DNA of 23,531 nucleotides. Source: a virus. Shown here in pieces: positions 7,744-12,869 of this stretch (the first letter of the stretch is position 1; every line of letters begins with the position of its first letter). The stretch is from positions 1 to 23,531 of IMG/VR virus record IMGVR_UViG_3300040807_000319; one strand, 5' to 3'. A program made the translations under genes and the position numbers. The notes under the pieces were generated by a model. It was not told the DNA's origin. It saw nothing but the letters and a program-made list of their open reading frames with translations, and ran no database searches.

Positions 7744-7748
7744 ACGAC

Positions 7749-8174
7749 TTAATTCCTAACCTTCTGATGAAACACCAGATCGGTCACTGGGCGAGGCAGC
7801 TTGAACCGCTCGATTGTCGCGGAAACTTGCACCTCTGTGAGCTGCAACACATCCATGATCTGCTCGGCAGTCAGGCCGTAGTTCAGCATCTTGTTGATCT
7901 GAATGCCACGCGGCGTACACTTCACCTTGTCTTTCAAGGCTTTGTTTGCTCGGGCGATTGCAAGCTCTTGGCTGATCTTGCTGCGCTGCATCAAGTTTCC
8001 AGTGTTGCTCGTATTGATTTGGCGCTCTTGCTTTAACGCCTTTAGTTTCATCATCATTGCTATTTCATCTTGCGTTGGGTCACGCTCAAATGCCTTTCTA
8101 AAGTTGTCTAGGCTTATGTCTACGTTATCCATGTTAATGCTATTGCGTCTATTCACACTAACTGTGTTCACCAT
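7749..8174 (-). CDS. Probable DNA-binding protein with C-terminal HTH-like segment
   Basis: A 141-residue, charged, helical protein. Around residues 100-130 the segment GLTAEQIMDVLQLTEVQVSA has the spacing of a helix-turn-helix, and basic residues follow (ERFKLPRPV). The first half contains a Thr-Gln-Asp-Glu 'PTQDEIAMMMKLKAL' helix. AGGAG lies upstream of the ATG at 8174, which overlaps the previous stop (TAATG). It may be a regulator of the phage operons; no target or named family can be given. Confidence 0.68.
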   Translation of the reverse strand: MVNTVSVNRRNSINMDNVDISLDNFRKAFERDPTQDEIAMMMKLKALKQERQINTSNTGNLMQRSKISQELAIARANKALKDKVKCTPRGIQINKMLNYGLTAEQIMDVLQLTEVQVSATIERFKLPRPVTDLVFHQKVRN

Positions 8175-8347
8175 TAGATCGGCGCTCCTGTCACGTCTGC
8201 TCGTTCTCTTTTCATCGTATCAACGATATGCTCTGCGGATGCTTGTATTGCATCAATATGCACTGCTGAAGCTGTTGGGTTTACTCTTGCGGCTTTGCAG
8301 TGCTTTACGATTTGCTCCAAATACTTTGCGATTTGGTTGTCTGTCAT
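8174..8347 (-). CDS. 57-residue hypothetical protein
   Basis: A small soluble protein with two probable helices (MTDNQIAKYLEQIVKHCKAA, then HIDAIQASAEHIVDTMKRER). AGGAG eight bases before the ATG at 8347 fixes the start; a longer frame reaching 8428 has no such signal and would overwrite the membrane peptide gene upstream. It is coupled on both sides by one- to three-base overlaps. Confidence 0.68.
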   Translation of the reverse strand: MTDNQIAKYLEQIVKHCKAARVNPTASAVHIDAIQASAEHIVDTMKRERADVTGAPI

Positions 8348-8439
8348 TACCAAACTCCTAATACGACACCAATGATCCAACCTAATACGGCAATGCCTGT
8401 GCCGCAAATTATAACGTAATCCTGCCAATCAGTTTTCAT
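8347..8439 (-). CDS. 30-residue single-pass membrane microprotein
   Basis: A frame of 30 codons whose product is a short polar N-terminus (MKTDWQDY) followed by an uninterrupted membrane segment (VIICGTGIAVLGWIIGVVLG). The ATG at 8439 is preceded on the minus strand by GAGGAG at eight bases, an excellent site. The stop overlaps the next start (TAATG), and its beginning overlaps the previous gene by 11 bases. The ribosome site and tight packing argue that it is translated. Candidate roles are superinfection exclusion or host membrane modulation; both are inferences. Confidence 0.68.
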   Translation of the reverse strand: MKTDWQDYVIICGTGIAVLGWIIGVVLGVW

Positions 8440-8644
8440 TTTCTAGCTCCTCAATTTTCTTTTCATGCTCTGCGATGCGGTCTTGCGCGTTGAATATAAT
8501 GAGGTCAAATGCGGCCAGATCGGCGCTGATGCTACTCGATCTGACGCCGCTGTTCTGTGTGCGCATGCGATCCTGTGCTGCGCGTTGCTTGTTTATGAAC
8601 GCTTGTTCAGTTGCGATCTGAAATTCTAATTCTTCTTTGGTCAT
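8429..8644 (-). CDS. Coiled-coil hypothetical protein, first gene of leftward operon
   Basis: A 71-residue, very helical, charged protein with heptad-like Leu/Ile/Ala spacing, ending HEKKIEELENEN. There are two candidate ATGs, 8650 and 8644. AAAGGA is too close to the first and seven bases from the second, so 8644 is preferred. As the promoter-proximal gene it faces the TTGCTAGCAA operator cluster. It may be a small dimeric accessory protein; no function is recognised. Confidence 0.68.
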   Translation of the reverse strand: MTKEELEFQIATEQAFINKQRAAQDRMRTQNSGVRSSSISADLAAFDLIIFNAQDRIAEHEKKIEELENEN

Positions 8645-8679
8645 GTCCATTTCCTTTCTGATGCATCATTGCTAGCAAA

Positions 8680-8709
8680 CTTAAATCAGAATTGCTAGCA
8701 AAAAATTAA
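8680..8709 (-). promoter_or_regulatory. Candidate leftward promoter
   Basis: On the minus strand TTAATT (8709-8704) and TTTAAG (8685-8680) are separated by 18 bases and enclose operator 2. The hexamers are weak (3 and 4 of 6). The call leans on the mirror symmetry with the rightward promoter and on the need for a start point upstream of the gene at 8644. Confidence 0.4.
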
Positions 8710-8712
8710 CTA

Positions 8713-8741
8713 TTGCAATAAAAAGTTGCTAGCACTATTAC
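8713..8741 (+). promoter_or_regulatory. Rightward sigma70-type promoter
   Basis: TTGCAA (8713-8718) and TATTAC (8736-8741) are separated by exactly 17 bases; each matches the consensus at 4 of 6. The spacer contains operator 3, ending just before the -10 box, and the expected start point (about 8748) touches operator 4. It would drive the regulator and the DNA-metabolism operon. Confidence 0.72.
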
Positions 8742-8771
8742 TAGGTAGAAGCTAGCAACACTGGGGTAACC

Positions 8772-8942
8772 ATGAAAGAGCAAAAAGAACAGTGGAACCA
8801 TCGGATCAAAGTCGAACTGGCTGATGGTATGCGTGAAGTCCAACGCAAGAGAAACGAAGAAAGCACAATGCGTGAGCTGACAGAAGAAGCCATTGCGCTG
8901 TTCTGTAAGGTCAACGGCGTGAAAGTTAAGGAAGCCGCATGA
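8772..8942 (+). CDS. 56-residue probable ribbon-helix-helix repressor
   Basis: A short product in the size range of Arc/CopG-type regulators. A basic N-terminus leads to a possible strand (HRIKVELADG, residues about 10-19). Helix 1 follows (MREVQRKRNEES, 20-31), then a turn and helix 2 (MRELTEEAIALFCKVNG, 33-49), and a short basic tail. In this family the N-terminal strands of a dimer insert in the major groove at short palindromes, which fits the four TTGCTAGCAA sites immediately upstream. TGGGGT lies about five bases before the ATG. Its stop overlaps the resolvase start (ATGA). I infer autoregulation and control of the leftward operon. The fold assignment is from pattern only. Confidence 0.7.
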   Translation: MKEQKEQWNHRIKVELADGMREVQRKRNEESTMRELTEEAIALFCKVNGVKVKEAA

Positions 8943-9409
8943 CTGTCATCGTAGGCATAGACCCTGGCTTTTCAGGAGCAGTCGCATTTCTCTGGCCCAA
9001 CATGAAGCTAGAAATACACGACATGCCTGTGCTGAAGAACGCCAAGGGCAAGACTGAGCTTAATCTGCACATACTGCACGAGCTGCTCACGCCAGAAGGT
9101 GACGAACCGCACATGGCGTTCATTGAGCAAGTGGCAGCAATGCGCGGTCAAGGCGTGTCGTCTATGTTTCGTTTCGGTGAGACATACGGCGCAACGCAGA
9201 TGGCAGTCGCGGCTCACAAAATCCCAATACAGTACGTCACGCCTGCAAAGTGGAAAGGTCACTTTAGACTAAACCGCGACAAAGGTGTGTCGCGCGGTCT
9301 GGCAACGCAGCGCTTTCCAGACTGCGCAAAGATGTTCGAGCGCGTCAAAGACGACGGCAGGGCAGAAGCAGCGCTAATTGCGCTATATGGAAGTGAGGTA
9401 ACAAAATGA
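8939..9409 (+). CDS. RuvC-like Holliday junction resolvase
   Basis: A 156-residue RNase H-fold nuclease. The first strand carries GIDPG with the metal-binding Asp8. FIEQV places the second acid at Glu63, before a Gly/Met-rich segment (AAMRGQGVSSMFRFGETYGA) typical of phage RuvC homologues. VTPAKWKGHF (about residues 100-109) and the C-terminal DDGRAEAALIA (Asp138/Asp139 and Glu143) complete the active site. Resolvases of this kind resolve branched DNA before packaging. It overlaps both neighbours by four bases (ATGA). Confidence 0.92.
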   Translation: MTVIVGIDPGFSGAVAFLWPNMKLEIHDMPVLKNAKGKTELNLHILHELLTPEGDEPHMAFIEQVAAMRGQGVSSMFRFGETYGATQMAVAAHKIPIQYVTPAKWKGHFRLNRDKGVSRGLATQRFPDCAKMFERVKDDGRAEAALIALYGSEVTK

Positions 9410-9903
9410 CAACCAAAGAAACATATGAGGTCAGTGATGGCCCAGCTGATTTGCAGTGGCGAGTGCATTTCAAAGAAAATTTTCCATCATGGTCAAATCA
9501 CGGTTGGGACGTTCTTTCTAAAATTTCGTTTGACGCGGAAGAGACTAATCGTGATTGGGAAGGTGGTGTGGAATTTGAATGCGACTGCTGTGATGTAGGC
9601 AAGGCACTGCACGAAGCAATCGTTCCGATCATTCAAAAAACAAGAAAAGAATGCAGCGATTATGGATTACAACTCGGATACCTAGAGGCAATGACTGACC
9701 TGCATATTAAATTTGACCTCAGAGGCGATGGTAAAACAGCTAGAGTTAGCGTGCAGTGCGAAAACGAAGTTTTAGAAATTATCAGCGATCACAACTCGTT
9801 TTACATTACTGACGATCACGATGAAATGCTCTGCTTTGGCAACCCAGAAATTGTTGAGGATACTGACGATTACGTCATTCTTAAATTTCCCAAGGAGTAT
9901 TGA
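9406..9903 (+). CDS. Acidic hypothetical protein of the DNA-metabolism operon
   Basis: A 165-residue, strongly acidic protein with several Trp in the N-terminal half. CDCCD near residues 64-68 could bind metal. The C-terminal half is strand-rich, containing SDHNSFYITDDHDEMLCFGN and DTDDYVILKFP. The acidity would suit a DNA mimic or a nuclease inhibitor, but nothing in the sequence shows that. The start at 9406 overlaps the resolvase stop, and AAGGAG for the next gene lies within its last codons. Confidence 0.78.
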   Translation: MTTKETYEVSDGPADLQWRVHFKENFPSWSNHGWDVLSKISFDAEETNRDWEGGVEFECDCCDVGKALHEAIVPIIQKTRKECSDYGLQLGYLEAMTDLHIKFDLRGDGKTARVSVQCENEVLEIISDHNSFYITDDHDEMLCFGNPEIVEDTDDYVILKFPKEY

Positions 9904-9904
9904 G

Positions 9905-10657
9905 ATGTCAAACGGCTTTGAAAAACACAGCATCAAGCACCTGTCAGCCTCATCCATTAACCTCTGGACGAACGCACCTGACGTTTGGGTCGCGCAGTAT
10001 CTATTCGGCCTACGCACGCCAATGGGAGCGGCTGCTATGAGAGGCATTTGCACTGAGGATGCTGTGGTAGCCCATCTGACAGGCAAAAGCGACTGTGAGG
10101 CGGCTCTGAAGGCCGCTCTGGACAAGTTTGACAAGACCTTTCCCATTGCAGACGAAAAAACAACCAAAGAACGCGCGATGATTGAGCCTTGCATGACCCT
10201 CGCGCTAGAAGCACTGGCAGACTACGGCACACCAGAGTTTCCAGAGGAAGGTCAGGAAAAGATCAGCATAACAGCCAAGACAGACGACTACGAAATACCT
10301 GTGATTGGCTTCCTTGACCTCGTATTTCCAGAGGCAGGTTTGGTCATTGACCTAAAGACGACTGGCAGATGCCCAAGCACAATGTCGGCAGAGCATCAGC
10401 TTCAACGCGCAATCTACCAGAAAGCCAAAGGCAATCAGGCGGTTAAGTTCCTATACGTCACGCCAAAGAAAACAGCACTTTTAGAGGACGGCGATCCGAA
10501 TGAATTACTTAGCAAGGCAAAGACGCAAATTACACGCATGGAGCGTTTCCTTAGATCAGGAACTAAACACGACATTGCAGGCGTTATCCCAGTTAATCCA
10601 AGCACGTTCTACTGGAACGGCGCAGAAGCAATCAGGGAGCAACTTTATGGACTATGA
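9905..10657 (+). CDS. PD-(D/E)XK nuclease, RecB/Cas4-like
   Basis: A 250-residue nuclease. HLSASSINLW (residues 12-21) is the opening of RecB-type nuclease domains, with an acid at Glu51 (RGICTEDAV). The core is GFLDLVF with Asp138, then LVIDLKTT with Asp149 and Lys151, and the QLQRAIYQ helix (Gln165 to Tyr171), matching motif II, motif III and the QxxxY motif. No Cys cluster for an iron-sulphur centre is visible, unlike Cas4. AAGGAG precedes the ATG at 9905; an extension to 9821 is a shadow. It should act as an exonuclease in recombination or host DNA breakdown, beside the resolvase and SSB-like gene. Confidence 0.88.
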   Translation: MSNGFEKHSIKHLSASSINLWTNAPDVWVAQYLFGLRTPMGAAAMRGICTEDAVVAHLTGKSDCEAALKAALDKFDKTFPIADEKTTKERAMIEPCMTLALEALADYGTPEFPEEGQEKISITAKTDDYEIPVIGFLDLVFPEAGLVIDLKTTGRCPSTMSAEHQLQRAIYQKAKGNQAVKFLYVTPKKTALLEDGDPNELLSKAKTQITRMERFLRSGTKHDIAGVIPVNPSTFYWNGAEAIREQLYGL

Positions 10658-11015
10658 TTTTCACAAATCACACGCATGGAAGTCAGACCCAGACGATCTA
10701 TTTATGGATAACGTCTACGCCTTCCGCGACATCGTAAATCTTTACAGTCACGGCATAGACTTCTACTTTCCGAACTACCGCGATGCGCCTTGGCAGGTAC
10801 AGGCAGAAATCAGCGGCGAAAAGGTCAACTTCTGGCCGCACAAAATGAAGGCGCATGTGGAATACACAGCAGGCGGGGCAGTAGAAGGCCGCTATCGGAT
10901 CATAAACCTCATCAACGAACAGATCGCAAAAGACCCAGAAAGCGCGTCAGGCAAGTCAGATGACTGGACACTGGCAGACGGCTGGGATGACGATGAGTTT
11001 GATCTGTTTGAATGA
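10647..11015 (+). CDS. Hypothetical protein with SSB-like acidic tail
   Basis: A 122-residue protein with an aromatic-rich body (YSHGIDFYFPNYRDAPWQVQ, VNFWPHKMKAHVEY). It ends in an acidic-aromatic tail (WDDDEFDLFE) like those by which single-strand-binding and phage replication proteins contact partners. AGGGAG eight bases before the ATG at 10647 fixes the start, and it overlaps the nuclease gene by 11 bases. I do not recognise the body; a replication accessory role is inferred from tail and context. Confidence 0.75.
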   Translation: MDYDFHKSHAWKSDPDDLFMDNVYAFRDIVNLYSHGIDFYFPNYRDAPWQVQAEISGEKVNFWPHKMKAHVEYTAGGAVEGRYRIINLINEQIAKDPESASGKSDDWTLADGWDDDEFDLFE

Positions 11016-12028
11016 TGCGGCATGTGGACATATGCAGCGGCATCGGCGGCTTTGCCCTCGGTTTTGAGTGGGCAGAACTCAGCAGCCCAGTGCTGTTCTG
11101 CGATATTGAGCCGTGGAGCCGAAAGATACTTGCAAAGCACTGGCCTGACGTGCCGATAGCAGAAGACGTTAAGGAGTTAGCCAATGACCCAGATGGACTT
11201 ATTCCAGACTGCGACATCCTCACAGCAGGATACCCCTGCCAGCCCTTTTCACTTGCCGGGGAGCGCAGAGGCACAGAAGATGACAGACATATCTGGCCAT
11301 ACATATTTTCCATTATTCAAAGAAAAAGACCCTCTTGGTGCGTTTTCGAAAATGTTTATGGGCATGTCTCTATGGGCCTCGACGAGGTGTTATCTGACTT
11401 GGAAAGGGAAGGCTACGCCGCAAGGCCGTTTATTGTTCCAGCTTGTGCCGCTGACGCGCCTCACAGACGAGACAGAGTTTGGATCATCGCCAAATACATG
11501 GCCCACGCCGAGGGCAACCAGCGGCATGACCGCCACGACGACAAGCGCAATGAAGCGAGTGCAGAAGAGGGGGTACGAGGCGAAGCTAGAGCAAGCTGTA
11601 GCAATGTGGCCCACGCCTCGCGCCTGCACAGCAATGGCAGCAGAGAACATTCACAACAGAGTGAACGACAAGTTCCCGAACTTGGAGACAGTCGTGGCTC
11701 GGACAATGTGGCCGACACCGAACGCAAGCGACAACAGAGATCGAGGCCACAAGGGAATGCCAGCAATCAAGAGGCGAATGGAGAAGGGCAAGCAGCTCAA
11801 CCTGTCAATGGTGGTTTCAGAGACTTCTGGCTCCCTGAACCCGCAGTGGGTCGAGTGGCTAATGGGATACCCAGAAGGGTGGACAGACTTAGAGGATTAG
11901 GAAATGCTATCGTGCCGCAGATTGCTATGCGCATAGGCCAAACAATCAAGGCGGTACATGACATCCCAGCGCAGGGTTACGCGCACAACAACGTCAACAA
12001 CTCAAACACAGGAGAAAACAATGTTTGA
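11012..12028 (+). CDS. C5-cytosine DNA methyltransferase
   Basis: A 338-residue Dcm-type enzyme that transfers methyl from S-adenosylmethionine to cytosine C5. Motif I is DICSGIGGF (residues 6-14). Motif IV is GYPCQPFS with catalytic Cys76, motif VI is ENV (113-115), motif VIII is APHRRDRVW (149-157) and motif X is GLGNAIVPQ (about 293-301). Where the target-recognition region should lie (about 165-260) the chain is instead a low-hydrophobicity, Arg/Ser/Asn/Gln-rich stretch with repeats of VAHA/VADT, an odd composition that coincides with a second reading frame on the same bases. It probably protects phage DNA or blocks host restriction. It overlaps the genes on both sides. Confidence 0.92.
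   Translation: MMRHVDICSGIGGFALGFEWAELSSPVLFCDIEPWSRKILAKHWPDVPIAEDVKELANDPDGLIPDCDILTAGYPCQPFSLAGERRGTEDDRHIWPYIFSIIQRKRPSWCVFENVYGHVSMGLDEVLSDLEREGYAARPFIVPACAADAPHRRDRVWIIAKYMAHAEGNQRHDRHDDKRNEASAEEGVRGEARASCSNVAHASRLHSNGSREHSQQSERQVPELGDSRGSDNVADTERKRQQRSRPQGNASNQEANGEGQAAQPVNGGFRDFWLPEPAVGRVANGIPRRVDRLRGLGNAIVPQIAMRIGQTIKAVHDIPAQGYAHNNVNNSNTGENNV
11184..11900 (+). CDS. Gene nested in the methyltransferase, +1 frame, WPTP-repeat protein
   Basis: A 238-codon frame wholly inside the methyltransferase gene. It starts at ATG 11184 with a perfect AAGGAG (11171-11176) seven bases upstream, itself within the methyltransferase codons. The product has a hydrophobic/aromatic N-terminal half (MGMSLWASTRCYLTWKGKAT, then RLLFQLVPLTRLTDETEFG). 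Three WPTPRA/WPTPNA repeats follow near residues 106, 142 and 175. The C-terminus is GSLNPQWVEWLMGYPEGWTD. I remember these motifs as recurring in phage proteins labelled methyltransferase or hypothetical. The function is unknown; alternatives are an independent small protein or a frameshifted C-terminal form of the enzyme. Confidence reflects the ribosome site and natural-looking sequence. Confidence 0.7.
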   Translation: MTQMDLFQTATSSQQDTPASPFHLPGSAEAQKMTDISGHTYFPLFKEKDPLGAFSKMFMGMSLWASTRCYLTWKGKATPQGRLLFQLVPLTRLTDETEFGSSPNTWPTPRATSGMTATTTSAMKRVQKRGYEAKLEQAVAMWPTPRACTAMAAENIHNRVNDKFPNLETVVARTMWPTPNASDNRDRGHKGMPAIKRRMEKGKQLNLSMVVSETSGSLNPQWVEWLMGYPEGWTDLED

Positions 12029-12632
12029 AATAGACTTAGGAAACACAGGTTCCGACATCAGCACATTCTTGGGATGGTCAGCACGAGGCACGCAGGACGG
12101 CACAATCAGAGCAAGGCAGTTCTATCTGCGTGACGGCGCGGCAAAGGACGAATATCCAACAGCCCAGACAAACGGCATGGTCTTAGACCTCGACAGCCTC
12201 AAGACAGGTTGGCAGAAGTCGGAAGGCATCGCAGGTGTTGCCCCAGAATGGAAGTGGAACCCCTCAACAAACCAAATGATGCCAAAGCCAGGCGATGACT
12301 ACAAAAAGGGCATCAGCGTAAAGGTGGCAATAGGTGGTGGAAAGGTCGCAGTTTGGGAACAAGCAGGCGCGGCAATCTGGTCTGCCATCACTGATTTAGC
12401 GCCGAAGCTGAAAGAGCAGCCAAGCGCTGGGCAGATGCCACTGGTCAAAATGATCGAAGCCAAAGAACTCAAATTCACAAAAGGCTCAACATGCTATCCT
12501 GTCTTTGAAGTCGTCAAATGGGTGGACAAGCCCGACTGCCTCAAGGAAGGTGCTGCGGCAGGTATTGCAGACGAGCCTGCACCAGCACCACAGGCAGCTC
12601 CAGCAGCCGTTGAGGAAGATATGGAGTTCTAA
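12021..12632 (+). CDS. Single-strand DNA-binding-like protein
   Basis: A 203-residue protein with a beta-rich, aromatic body (ISTFLGWSARGTQDGTIRAR, a Trp/Tyr-rich core, GISVKVAIGGGKVAVWEQAG). An Ala/Pro linker follows (about residues 180-195) and an acidic tail ending EEDMEF. The linker plus acidic C-terminus with terminal Phe is the hallmark of T7 gp2.5-like and bacterial SSB proteins. AGGAG precedes the ATG at 12021, which overlaps the methyltransferase stop by eight bases. It sits between the nuclease/methyltransferase and primase-helicase genes, as expected for a replication SSB. The OB fold is inferred. Confidence 0.75.
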   Translation: MFEIDLGNTGSDISTFLGWSARGTQDGTIRARQFYLRDGAAKDEYPTAQTNGMVLDLDSLKTGWQKSEGIAGVAPEWKWNPSTNQMMPKPGDDYKKGISVKVAIGGGKVAVWEQAGAAIWSAITDLAPKLKEQPSAGQMPLVKMIEAKELKFTKGSTCYPVFEVVKWVDKPDCLKEGAAAGIADEPAPAPQAAPAAVEEDMEF

Positions 12633-12633
12633 G

Positions 12634-12816
12634 ATGTACACAATAGAGATTGCAAACTACGGCCCTTTTAACAGCACACACAGACATCAGTTTGAAACGC
12701 TGAAAGAGGCACGACTGTGGGCAAGGGTCTATCGTATGCAAGAGGACATACCTTTTAAGGACATGTCATTGTACAACCCCAATGGCGATCAACTAAAGTT
12801 TCGCTGGGAATTTTAA
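12634..12816 (+). CDS. Small hypothetical protein
   Basis: A 60-residue protein (MYTIEIANYGPFNSTHRHQF...) with a strand-helix-strand pattern: an opening strand, a helix (TLKEARLWARVYRM) and a closing strand ending KFRWEF. It begins one base after the SSB-like stop, so translation is probably coupled. Similar tiny domains occur in phage replication operons, but I recognise no specific family. Confidence 0.72.
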   Translation: MYTIEIANYGPFNSTHRHQFETLKEARLWARVYRMQEDIPFKDMSLYNPNGDQLKFRWEF

Positions 12817-12821
12817 GCTAA

Positions 12822-12853
12822 AATGCCGTGGCGGTATGGATCGCCACGGCATT
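12822..12853. promoter_or_regulatory. 12-bp perfect hairpin in the primase-helicase leader
   Basis: AATGCCGTGGCG (12822-12833) and CGCCACGGCATT (12842-12853) pair perfectly around an 8-base loop. No T-run follows on the plus strand, and the ribosome site AGGGAGGG of the next gene begins five bases later. It could be an attenuator or mRNA-stability element that lowers or tunes primase-helicase expression, or a weak terminator. Confidence 0.75.
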
Positions 12854-12869
12854 CACAGGGAGGGTAGAA

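Larger units (their letters stand above)
8669..8758. promoter_or_regulatory. Divergent control region with four TTGCTAGCAA operators
   Basis: Four copies of a 10-bp palindrome lie between the divergent operons: 8669-8678 (perfect), 8692-8701 (perfect), 8726-8735 (9 of 10) and 8749-8758 (8 of 10). All keep the core GCTAGCA. Centres are 23, 34 and 23 bp apart, a mirror-symmetric layout. Site 3 lies inside the spacer of the rightward promoter and site 4 near its start point; sites 2 and 1 have the matching positions leftward. This is the signature of an operator set for a dimeric repressor, probably the small ribbon-helix-helix protein encoded next door. Confidence 0.85.
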
